From a virus, in the IMG/VR virus record IMGVR_UViG_3300036893_000006, positions 1 to 44,598 of that record: a DNA stretch of 44,598 bases, one strand, 5' to 3'. Under the pieces are notes generated by a model. The model saw nothing but the letters and a program-made list of their open reading frames with translations. It did not search any database and had not been told where the DNA came from. Below, piece after piece: positions 35,240-42,884 of the stretch. The position numbers and the translations under genes were made by a program. Every line of letters begins with the position of its first letter. Position 1 is the first letter of the stretch.

Positions 35240-35263
35240 GGGGATGTTATTTCTAACATCCCC
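35240..35263 (-). terminator. Hairpin terminator-like element between fibre genes
   Basis: GGGGATGTT at 35240-35248 and its exact complement at 35255-35263 form a 9-bp stem with a 6-base loop. On the - strand it is followed by TTTCTCC, a weak U-tract. It lies between the 455-aa and 515-aa fibre genes and may set their relative levels. Confidence 0.55.
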
Positions 35264-35269
35264 ATTAGA

Positions 35270-36637
35270 TTATAGAGCAGTTGTAGTTTCAGTCCAAGTT
35301 AGAGCACCATAGCATCCTACTGTGCCGCTGACTGGATTTGCAATTAAAGCGTAGGTGCCCCCCGGAGTTCCCTGATTAGCCATTATATCTAGAGGTATGG
35401 TAACACCATCACCATAAACATAACCTGAGGCTATAATAACACCAGCAGCACCTATGGCATAAGATGTAACAGCAGCATTAACTTTTGATGTGCTAGCTCC
35501 AGCTGAACCACCAATTACAGCAAAAGTGCCCCCGCTTAAAGTGCTAGCGTTATAAACAAGAGCCCAATAAGTAAGAGCACCGTTAGTAGCTATAGTAACT
35601 GTTCTAATAGTAGCAACTTTTGAAGATGAGTTCGTTTCAAAAGCAACTAAACAAGCTGGAGTTCCTGAAGCAACTGACACAGCTGTAGTAGAGTTATCAA
35701 CAGAGAAGTAACCCATACCAGTATTATGAACAGCTACTTCATCAGCTGAGACTGTAATTAATGTACCAGCAACGCTTGTTCTTAGAGCTCGTAAGTCAGT
35801 ACCATCAGAACCGCCAACCTGAATAGCATTAGCTGGAACGGCAGCTCCAGTAGCAGCATCAAGGATACCACCAGCATTACCTTCAATCTTAACTGGGTTA
35901 GTAACAGTAGTTACTGTTGAAACAGTAGTAATAGTACCACTATCTACAACCGTATGTAGATTTGAACCAGTTGTCTGACGTACGAACACATTACCATCAG
36001 CACCCTTGACATCTACAAAACCAGCTGTGGTAAAAGCAGTTCCTAATGTACCAAGTATATTAATATCTAATCCATACTTAGAAGTATAAGTAGTTGAGTT
36101 AGTACTTACACCGTGAGTACCATCTGTTATCTGAACAAAGAATTGATTGCTAAGAGTATTAGCTGAAGTAGTTGGAGAAACTTCTACGATGTTAGTAACA
36201 TAAGAGTTTACACCCATTACCTCTACAGCACCTGGGGATGTTCCATAGTTTGATGGAGCACCGAGAGAAGTACCACCAACGCTATGGATATCAGCATACA
36301 TAGCACGGCCAGCAGTCATAGCTACTGCGCCGCCCTGACCAGTACTTAGAGAAGTAATTGAAGTCTTGTAATAACCTCCAATAGGTTGGAAGGTAGTTGT
36401 ACCTTCTGTAAAGGTTGCTTCGTCGGCTATACCACCAGCAGAAGCTCCACCTGTAATATTGACATTTAAAGAGCTACCAGTGGCTGTAAGAGCAGTACTA
36501 CTCGCTTCTATATTAACTGGGAATACGGCTTGGTTTGAAGCAATTACAACAGGAACTGAAGCAGACATAGTTGTCTGTCCAACGGCAATTCCAGTACCGC
36601 CAGAGTCATATAAACTTATACCTTGAAATGTAGGCAT
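35270..36637 (-). CDS. Fibre-like structural protein, 455 aa
   Basis: A 455-aa Ser/Thr/Gly-rich protein. It shares the NYGTSPGAVEVMGVNSY module with the 515-aa neighbour and a DAATG...P.NAIQVGGSDG module with the 429-aa neighbour, placing all three in one modular family. The C-terminal ~150 residues look like a compact beta domain (VATIRTVTIATNGALTYWALVYNAS). Probably a fibre, baseplate or capsid-decorating protein. Confidence 0.65.
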   Translation of the reverse strand: MPTFQGISLYDSGGTGIAVGQTTMSASVPVVIASNQAVFPVNIEASSTALTATGSSLNVNITGGASAGGIADEATFTEGTTTFQPIGGYYKTSITSLSTGQGGAVAMTAGRAMYADIHSVGGTSLGAPSNYGTSPGAVEVMGVNSYVTNIVEVSPTTSANTLSNQFFVQITDGTHGVSTNSTTYTSKYGLDINILGTLGTAFTTAGFVDVKGADGNVFVRQTTGSNLHTVVDSGTITTVSTVTTVTNPVKIEGNAGGILDAATGAAVPANAIQVGGSDGTDLRALRTSVAGTLITVSADEVAVHNTGMGYFSVDNSTTAVSVASGTPACLVAFETNSSSKVATIRTVTIATNGALTYWALVYNASTLSGGTFAVIGGSAGASTSKVNAAVTSYAIGAAGVIIASGYVYGDGVTIPLDIMANQGTPGGTYALIANPVSGTVGCYGALTWTETTTAL

Positions 36638-36646
36638 CTAATCTCC

Positions 36647-37936
36647 TTACTCCGTCCAGCTAAAAGAGCCGCCGACTGAAGCTGTATTACTATTTGCGCC
36701 AGCAAATAATAATGTAAATTTATCTCCGGTCGAGCCGGTAAAGGAAAAAGTAATCGTGGAAAATTCTTTTATGTGTGACCCTACCATTACAAACCCCGAA
36801 TCTACTACAAGACCTCCGCTTGCTGAGCTGGCAGATGTGTCATAGTTCATTAAACTTGATCCATTAACCGCAGAAAAAGAAGCACCTGTAAGGGTAGCAT
36901 TCCTTCTAATTTCGTAGTAAGCAACTGATAGACCCATTAGATCTATTGATTGTAAAGTGAAAGTATTAGCCTGTGTTCCAGACTGAGGCTGTATAGTTAA
37001 CACAGGGGCTATAGTGCTTACTGTTTTAAGAGTTGCGCCTGTGCTCACAGAATAAGTAGGGAGAGAAGGACTACCAACTGTTACTGGAATAGGATGAGTA
37101 GCACTTGCTGCTTGTAGATTACCAGAACCATCTACTGAACCTATTTGAATAGCATCACTGGGAGCCGTGTTATTTACTATACCAGTAGCAGCATCTTCAG
37201 TAGGTTGGGTAACAGAAGATCCATCTACTTTAATAGCCCCAGAAACTGTTACTACACCAGTATGCCCACCCTGGACAATGGAAACATCACTGAAGTTAGC
37301 AATCTGATTACCAGATCCATCTACTATCTCTACAGCTAAAGCCTTCGTACTACCAATAACTCCGACCGTAACAGGGCCGTGTGTTCCATCTGTAATCTCT
37401 ACTTGCCCTATTACATTTGTCCCAGCCGGTAAAGGAGTGCCAGGATATAAAGCAACCTGTAAACTATTATTGCTGTCTACATTGGCTGTATTACCATTAT
37501 CAGTTACACCAACATTCCATACACCTTGCTGAGAAGCATTGACATTAGTACTGGGGCCACTACCACCAGATACATTGATAGATCCAATCTCAGCTACTAT
37601 AGCGAATAGATCAACAGAAGTCCCACCAGTAAAACTGGTACAATTAAACCTGAATAAAGCTCTCTCAGAAATCTGTAAGACATCAATAGGTGTAGCAGTT
37701 GAGCTCCAAGTAGATACAACACCCCAAGTAACGCCTTCATTCAAAGAAGCTTCAAGGTTAAATGTTAAGGCAGAGAAAGACCCAGTCATCACCGCCTGGA
37801 CTATTAAAGCACCACCACCAAGTGGGCCTGTATCCTGGGTAAACCAGGTAGAGGCACTCACACCAGTGCCAACGCAGCCTGTGACAACCTGAGTAATCTG
37901 GGATCTTGATATTTTAATTACTGGTTCGAAGGACAT
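36647..37936 (-). CDS. Fibre-like structural protein, 429 aa
   Basis: A 429-aa beta-rich protein. It begins with a discoidin-like region (GGGALIVQAVMTGSFSALTF, LEASLNEGVTWGVVSTWSS), has a module shared with the 455-aa gene (APSDAIQIGSVDG), and ends in a compact beta domain. The repeated 12-mer at 37959-37970 is 23 bases upstream of the ATG, making it a likely transcription start for this fibre-gene block. Confidence 0.65.
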   Translation of the reverse strand: MSFEPVIKISRSQITQVVTGCVGTGVSASTWFTQDTGPLGGGALIVQAVMTGSFSALTFNLEASLNEGVTWGVVSTWSSTATPIDVLQISERALFRFNCTSFTGGTSVDLFAIVAEIGSINVSGGSGPSTNVNASQQGVWNVGVTDNGNTANVDSNNSLQVALYPGTPLPAGTNVIGQVEITDGTHGPVTVGVIGSTKALAVEIVDGSGNQIANFSDVSIVQGGHTGVVTVSGAIKVDGSSVTQPTEDAATGIVNNTAPSDAIQIGSVDGSGNLQAASATHPIPVTVGSPSLPTYSVSTGATLKTVSTIAPVLTIQPQSGTQANTFTLQSIDLMGLSVAYYEIRRNATLTGASFSAVNGSSLMNYDTSASSASGGLVVDSGFVMVGSHIKEFSTITFSFTGSTGDKFTLLFAGANSNTASVGGSFSWTE

Positions 37937-37958
37937 AGGACCTTACAGGCATCTGAGC

Positions 37959-37970
37959 CTGGTTAGTATA
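37959..37970 (-). promoter_or_regulatory. Repeated 12-mer TATACTAACCAG upstream of the fibre block
   Basis: Exact copy just upstream of the 429-aa fibre gene, with a weak TTACTT 17 bases before TATACT. Confidence 0.6.
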
Positions 37971-37972
37971 GA

Positions 37973-38476
37973 CTAAGATACATTTCCAAGTAATGTGTTA
38001 ACAGAGCTTTGTAGTTGACTTACTTGCTGTCCATAAGCATTTAACTGAGACTGCAGAGTAAGTACTAATTGATTCAATGTGCTACGCAGTCCATTCATAT
38101 CAGCTTGTAAAACTGGCACGGCGGCTGAAGAAGGGACGACAGCACCAACCCCATCTAAGGCTGTTAACCTATTAATAAAGTTCATAAAGTTATCTTGAGT
38201 TCCTGCTACTATACCTATAGCATCTATCTGGGAACTAATAGAACTTCCATTAGGGTTGTTTATAACTATTGATATACCTACACCAGTACCACTATAAGTC
38301 CAAGATGTTATTGTAGCTGGAGATAAGCCAGTAGAAGGATTAGTTAGTATTAGCTCAGGATTTTGAATAGCCACGAAATAGGTATTGTCGGGAAAGGCTG
38401 TTGGCCAAGCCATAGAAACAGTATTAGACCCTGATATCAGTGTCTCTGCTGTTCGTGCGGTCTGAATAATAGACAT
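37973..38476 (-). CDS. Structural protein with C-terminal coiled coil, 167 aa
   Basis: A 167-aa protein with a beta-rich N-terminal two thirds (PDNTYFVAIQNPELILTNPS) and a C-terminal coiled coil (LVLTLQSQLNAYGQQVSQLQSSV). This resembles phage baseplate/fibre connector proteins that trimerise through a terminal coil. It sits between fibre genes on the same strand. Specific role unknown. Confidence 0.6.
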   Translation of the reverse strand: MSIIQTARTAETLISGSNTVSMAWPTAFPDNTYFVAIQNPELILTNPSTGLSPATITSWTYSGTGVGISIVINNPNGSSISSQIDAIGIVAGTQDNFMNFINRLTALDGVGAVVPSSAAVPVLQADMNGLRSTLNQLVLTLQSQLNAYGQQVSQLQSSVNTLLGNVS

Positions 38477-38525
38477 TTATATCTCCACTTACTAAGATTT
38501 ATCAGTTTGTGATTTTTCCCCATAA

Positions 38526-38999
38526 TTACTGCGCCATAAAAGACGCCTCCTGACCTAACCATTGACGGGCATTCATCAACGACCCAGACATTTCTCTTGC
38601 CGCCGCAGACCTCATAGTATATGCTACTTGAGTATCATTATAGCGACCGCCAAACCCATGCCTTCGCATATTAGTTCCAAAATCTATTAGAGGCTGAACC
38701 GTAGCTTGTATAGCTTTATCAATAGGTTCAGCAATTAAATTCTGTAATATCATATCTGTAAGTATAGGAGGTATACCAGGAACTGCTGCGGTAATAGCAA
38801 TAGTGCCTAAAGAAGCTATACCAAAGGATAAAGCACCAGCTAAACCACCAGCTATCTTATGCCCAGTCGGAGCTTTATAAGCACCATAAGCTCCAAAGCC
38901 CACAGAGAAAGGCATAGACCCTTCTAAAGTTACATTGTAGGCGTTTATAGTTCGTGGTATTAAACCTGGTGGTTGCTTAAAGTATTGGGATATTCCCAT
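38526..38999 (-). CDS. Structural-block protein with hydrophobic centre, 157 aa
   Basis: A 157-aa protein with a Gly/Ala-rich hydrophobic centre (GALSFGIASLGTIAITAAVPGIPPILT), which could be a membrane-penetrating or virion-internal segment, and a basic C-terminal part. Its start overlaps the end of the Vsr-like endonuclease gene by 23 bases. It may be an ejection protein; this is speculative. Confidence 0.5.
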   Translation of the reverse strand: MGISQYFKQPPGLIPRTINAYNVTLEGSMPFSVGFGAYGAYKAPTGHKIAGGLAGALSFGIASLGTIAITAAVPGIPPILTDMILQNLIAEPIDKAIQATVQPLIDFGTNMRRHGFGGRYNDTQVAYTMRSAAAREMSGSLMNARQWLGQEASFMAQ

Positions 39000-39366
39000 A
39001 ACCTCTTAACTCCTCACGAGCTTCATCTGGCTTATTTAATATCTTACATTCCCAAATAACATAAACTTTATAACCACGCTTTCTTAGGAATTGATATCTA
39101 TGTATATCTTTAAACCTTTTCATTTGCATCTTTTTAGACATATTAGGAAAGCAAATATGACAGCCGTGCCAATAACATCCATTCAATTCAATTGCTATCT
39201 TATTACCTAATACTATATCTATATGACACTTACCACACTTAACTTCAGTACGAAAAGGAATACCATCTGCTACTAACCAAGCGGCTACTAACTTCTCTAT
39301 GGAAGATTTAGGACGCTTACGATTACGCTTTCTTGCTGCTCTTCTAGATATTCCCTTCCGTCTCAT
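38977..39366 (-). CDS. Vsr-like / EDxHD-type endonuclease
   Basis: A 129-aa nuclease of the very-short-patch-repair-like PD-(D/E)xK family: strongly basic N-terminus, E24 in SSIEK, a Cys/His zinc cluster (C44, C47, C64, H67, C69, C72), HID50IVLGNKIAIE60LNG as the catalytic core, and VIWECKI near 103-109. In phages this family includes homing endonucleases as well as repair enzymes. Its position among structural genes and away from any methyltransferase favours a free-standing homing endonuclease. It overlaps both neighbours. Confidence 0.75.
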   Translation of the reverse strand: MRRKGISRRAARKRNRKRPKSSIEKLVAAWLVADGIPFRTEVKCGKCHIDIVLGNKIAIELNGCYWHGCHICFPNMSKKMQMKRFKDIHRYQFLRKRGYKVYVIWECKILNKPDEAREELRGYGNIPIL

Positions 39367-39569
39367 TAGGTTCCGAATCTGAATGGCACTTTGAATGTCC
39401 CATTAAAAGGTGGGTTCCTCCAGCTGGGAGAAGCTGGCTCATTCAAACCTAAGTTAGCAACCTTACCTTTCTTGGTCTTTACTTTACCAGCTGGAGATGA
39501 AGGTTTAGCTAACACAGCACCAGGTTTAAACTTGGTGGATTTTCTATTAGAATGAGATCTCTTAGGCAT
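39366..39569 (-). CDS. Small basic protein, 67 aa
   Basis: A 67-aa Lys/Arg/Pro/Ser-rich protein (MPKRSHSNRKSTKFKPG, PPFNGTFKVPFRFGT). Starts overlap with stops on both sides (TAATG with the upstream 44-aa gene), so it belongs to a run of tightly coupled small genes. It may bind DNA or be a minor virion component. No family recognised. Confidence 0.55.
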   Translation of the reverse strand: MPKRSHSNRKSTKFKPGAVLAKPSSPAGKVKTKKGKVANLGLNEPASPSWRNPPFNGTFKVPFRFGT

Positions 39570-39703
39570 TACTTCTTTCCAGTTGGGTTTTTAAATGGTG
39601 TTACATCTACCGTATTAATATATGGAGGTAGTGGTTGTGCAGGGATAACTGTAGGTGTTGGCTTAGATCCCTTAGAACCTTTTACATATGTTGACTTTGC
39701 CAT
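39569..39703 (-). CDS. Small basic protein, 44 aa
   Basis: A 44-codon frame from ATG 39703 to TAA 39569, overlapping the next start (TAATG). ggaga lies upstream of the ATG. The product is basic and Pro-rich (MAKSTYVKGSKGSK, ending NPTGKK) and similar in character to the 43-aa protein at 23566. Confidence 0.55.
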   Translation of the reverse strand: MAKSTYVKGSKGSKPTPTVIPAQPLPPYINTVDVTPFKNPTGKK

Positions 39704-39713
39704 TGCTTTCTCC

Positions 39714-40055
39714 TTAAGGTATTGTTATTCTTTGTATTGAAGACATAGTTGACTCTGCATTTCCTACTTTTGCTGTTACATAGTAAGCATACCGCTCACC
39801 AGGAATTACATTAGGATCTGTATAAGTTAAAGTTGTTATTGGGGTAGTTGGATTTAATCTAACAAACTGAGCATTCCAAGGATGAGCTCGGTAAATATAA
39901 TAGTATACTGTGCCACCAACAGATTGGTTAGTAGTCGTCTTAGTCGTAGCATTCCAGGTTAGAATAACTCTATGCCTATTAATACCAGAAACACTACCGC
40001 TAAAAGGCACGCTTAATAAAGATAGTAATGTTAATAATCTTATCCAAGTTTTCAT
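39714..40055 (-). CDS. Secreted FN3-like protein, 113 aa
   Basis: A 113-aa protein with a signal peptide (MKTWIRLLTLLSLLSVPFSGSV, about 22 residues) followed by one FN3-like domain: RVILTWNATTKTT, VYYYIYRAHPW, RYAYYVTAKVGNA. It closely resembles in pattern the protein at 30929 (VNLTWSPS, GYNIYRA, FYYVTAY), so the two are likely paralogues. Export into the periplasm or medium is predicted. Confidence 0.65.
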   Translation of the reverse strand: MKTWIRLLTLLSLLSVPFSGSVSGINRHRVILTWNATTKTTTNQSVGGTVYYYIYRAHPWNAQFVRLNPTTPITTLTYTDPNVIPGERYAYYVTAKVGNAESTMSSIQRITIP

Positions 40056-40066
40056 TATTATTATAC

Positions 40067-41629
40067 CTACGATAAGTTAATTACAGCATAGGTTGCGTTA
40101 ATTATTACAGAACTATTACCAGATGTTAGGTTGGTAGGAGTAGTAGCCGTAATAGCTATAGTAAGACCACTACCTGACCCAGGTTGAGATCCTCCAGTTG
40201 AAGTAGGTGCTCCAGGATCAGTAACATAACCAGCTCCATTAGCAGTAACAGTGTATCCTGTTACAACACCAGTACTTACAGAAGTCACAATATATGTTGC
40301 GGCATTGTTACCACCGATTATAGTACCTGTGTCATTTACAGCATAACCTGAACCACCTACACCTAATGAAGTAGTCGCAATAGGGCCTGCTGGTTGAAAG
40401 ACAACTATAGAAGAATTACTTAGAGTAGTTTGTGGCACTACAACACCACCAGCTCCAGTAACCCAGAATACTTTGCTTACTGTTTGGTCTAATAGACCAG
40501 CTCCAGCAGCAGCTCCCAAACTATATAAGTATCCTGTATCGTTAACATAGTACGCTCCCAACTGAGCATTAGTTGGAACAGTATAGGCAACAGAGTTATA
40601 CTTATATTGAAAAGATAAACTCATCAATTGATTAAACTTACCAGTCCCTGGAGCAGAAACTATAGTTATTGGAGTACCAGCTAAAGCTAATAATTGACCT
40701 GAAGATAGAGTAACCGTATTTACTAATACATTATCAGATGTAGTAGCTGAGATAGTTTTAGTACCAGAACCATTATCAACAATAGTTATATTAGTTCCTT
40801 GCTGTAAGTTCTCTATAGTTTGGTTACCGCTTGTAACTCCATTGACTTGAAGGGTAACACCGCTACCTCCACCAGCTGGAACTTTCCACGTTCCATCACC
40901 AAACCAAGCTGTAGTTGAACTGGCACCCACACCACCATTCATATCTGTAATAGAAATATTACCTGCAAGGTTTGCAAATGTTGGTTGAGCTAAGAAAGGT
41001 TGGCCTGTATTGTCAATATAAGATACAAACTCATTCGTAACAGGTAATATTGATTTAATACCACCTAAGGTAGTAGTAGTAGGTGTAGGTAATTGAGAAG
41101 CAACAATTGTACCAGACTGTATATTAGAAATGGCTTGTGTATTAGCTGTAGTCTGCGATATTACATTCTGTAATGAAGCAGCAAAATTCTGTAAAGCTTG
41201 AGCAATATCATTCTGATTAGTAGAAGATAATTGAGTTTGTAGAGAAGTAATTTGAACTGTTATATTGGTAACAGCGGTCTGAACCGTAGTAACTATACCA
41301 TTCAATACTCTAAGAGAGTCTGCTAATGACAATGAACTTGAAGACAAAGCATCATAGAACAGTGTAGTAGTATCTGTAGTATCACCGTATATAAATCTAC
41401 CTTCTAAACCTGAGGGAGTAGCGTTTACAGTAGGCTGAATGGTGCCATCCAAACCATTCAACATAGGTAGCATAATATCATTAATAAACCCAGATAAAGA
41501 AGCAAGGTCGGCTAAAGCTTCAGTCCAAGAATCATTGTAATCTTGAGAGCTAGGAGACCCATTAGCTGGGGCAGCTCTAAGAGTTGAGACTAACTCAACT
41601 GTGCTCAAATCTAGAAAATCGTTAGACAT
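40067..41629 (-). CDS. Tail-fibre-like structural protein, 520 aa
   Basis: A 520-aa protein. The N-terminal ~170 residues are helical with a long coiled coil (VQTAVTNITVQITSLQTQLSSTNQNDIAQALQNF). A beta-rich middle has Gly-rich fibre repeats (GNISITDMNGGVGASSTTAWFGDGTWKVPAGGG), and the C-terminal part contains two GGSGYAVNDTG-like modules. This layout fits a trimeric phage tail fibre. The start overlaps the upstream gene's end by 8 bases. Confidence 0.7.
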   Translation of the reverse strand: MSNDFLDLSTVELVSTLRAAPANGSPSSQDYNDSWTEALADLASLSGFINDIMLPMLNGLDGTIQPTVNATPSGLEGRFIYGDTTDTTTLFYDALSSSSLSLADSLRVLNGIVTTVQTAVTNITVQITSLQTQLSSTNQNDIAQALQNFAASLQNVISQTTANTQAISNIQSGTIVASQLPTPTTTTLGGIKSILPVTNEFVSYIDNTGQPFLAQPTFANLAGNISITDMNGGVGASSTTAWFGDGTWKVPAGGGSGVTLQVNGVTSGNQTIENLQQGTNITIVDNGSGTKTISATTSDNVLVNTVTLSSGQLLALAGTPITIVSAPGTGKFNQLMSLSFQYKYNSVAYTVPTNAQLGAYYVNDTGYLYSLGAAAGAGLLDQTVSKVFWVTGAGGVVVPQTTLSNSSIVVFQPAGPIATTSLGVGGSGYAVNDTGTIIGGNNAATYIVTSVSTGVVTGYTVTANGAGYVTDPGAPTSTGGSQPGSGSGLTIAITATTPTNLTSGNSSVIINATYAVINLS

Positions 41630-42884
41630 TTATCAGCTCCGCTCCCTGATATATGGGCGTGTTATTTAAATTACTAGTAGTCATTTCTACCTGAAGAGAA
41701 ACAGGAACCGTAGAAGGTCCATAAGAATAAGATACATTAAATGTTCTACCAGAATCATTCATAGAGTTATAGACTATTAGATACATATTCCCCGTGCTAG
41801 GGTCTACCGTAATATATTGATTAGTTATACCAGTTGTAGTGTGGCTTAGATTAGGAGCTATATTCATACTAATCTGTGAAGCAGCATCTACTATTGTTAA
41901 GCTTGGTAAATAAACATTAGTAGGCAAAGTATGATTAAGCAAACCAGAACCATTGATAGTACTATTTTGATTAGTAATAGTAGTAACTCCTGGGATTGCT
42001 ACAATATCCCCAGGACTTACTTCTAAGGCGGGGTTAGGTCCTAAAGCCAAGAAGAAAGTTAGCCCAGGAACATTATCGGTAATGAATTGTAATGAAGCAC
42101 CCTGAGGACTTATCTGTAACTGGTTAGTATATAGATCACTGCGTAAATGATATTGAACAGCAAAAATATGTAAGTCAGTCAAACCAAAGGTATAGACATT
42201 ACCACCCAATGTATCTGGTAATACAGGAGTAATCACAAGTCTAACATATTGAACAGGTTGTGGATTAAACCAAGACGATATCCTATAACCATTCCTAGTT
42301 GTAGTAATAGCTGGGGTATATGTAATACCATCTGGGGATATAGAAACTACCAATGTAGCATTAGATGGGGTATTCATCATATCCATAATGATTAAAGATG
42401 TGCTCACTTGGCTTAGTAAGGTAATATCAAAGGTTCCTACTGGAGCTGAGCCATCAGAGGTAGCCACTCTATACAAAGCCCCCAGATTGCCTGAGGAACC
42501 CGTCTGCGGCACATTTAAAGCTTGTATTGTTCCTTCCGAGGCAGAAAATCTAACAGTTTGAACTGTAGCTTGGGTAGGAGCTGACCTTTCTTTAAGATAT
42601 ACACTATTAGTATCACATCTTAAGGTAGCTGTGGTAGTAGTCTGGTTTATATCTTGTAGGTCAGATACTACAAACTTTAGAGCTACACTTTGATTAGCTA
42701 GTCTATTAGATCTTACCCTCTTACTATTTAAAGCTGATAGAGCGTTACTAAATAAGAGTAGAGACTGTTCCCTCAGGCTAACAAGCTGAGATATAGCTGA
42801 TTGACCCTGAGTTCTAAGCTCTGTGAAAGAAGTCTCTACTTGGGAAGCTGATCCTTGAGTTCCATCTGTAAATCTAGTAGTCAT
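41622..42884 (-). CDS. Baseplate/fibre-like structural protein with discoidin-like domain, 420 aa
   Basis: A 420-aa protein with a helical N-terminal ~85 residues (QSAISQLVSLREQSLLLFSNAL) then a beta-rich discoidin-like region (TLVVSISPDGITYTPAITTTRNG, QYVRLVITPVLPDTLG) typical of phage adhesion or baseplate proteins. It overlaps the upstream gene by one base and the downstream one by 8. The repeated 12-mer TATACTAACCAG occurs inside the gene at 42120-42131. Confidence 0.65.
   Translation of the reverse strand: MTTRFTDGTQGSASQVETSFTELRTQGQSAISQLVSLREQSLLLFSNALSALNSKRVRSNRLANQSVALKFVVSDLQDINQTTTTATLRCDTNSVYLKERSAPTQATVQTVRFSASEGTIQALNVPQTGSSGNLGALYRVATSDGSAPVGTFDITLLSQVSTSLIIMDMMNTPSNATLVVSISPDGITYTPAITTTRNGYRISSWFNPQPVQYVRLVITPVLPDTLGGNVYTFGLTDLHIFAVQYHLRSDLYTNQLQISPQGASLQFITDNVPGLTFFLALGPNPALEVSPGDIVAIPGVTTITNQNSTINGSGLLNHTLPTNVYLPSLTIVDAASQISMNIAPNLSHTTTGITNQYITVDPSTGNMYLIVYNSMNDSGRTFNVSYSYGPSTVPVSLQVEMTTSNLNNTPIYQGAELINV
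42120..42131 (-). promoter_or_regulatory. Repeated 12-mer TATACTAACCAG inside a structural gene
   Basis: Exact copy within the 420-aa gene, in the sense direction. It might act as an internal start site for downstream fibre genes or be coincidental coding sequence. Confidence 0.3.
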
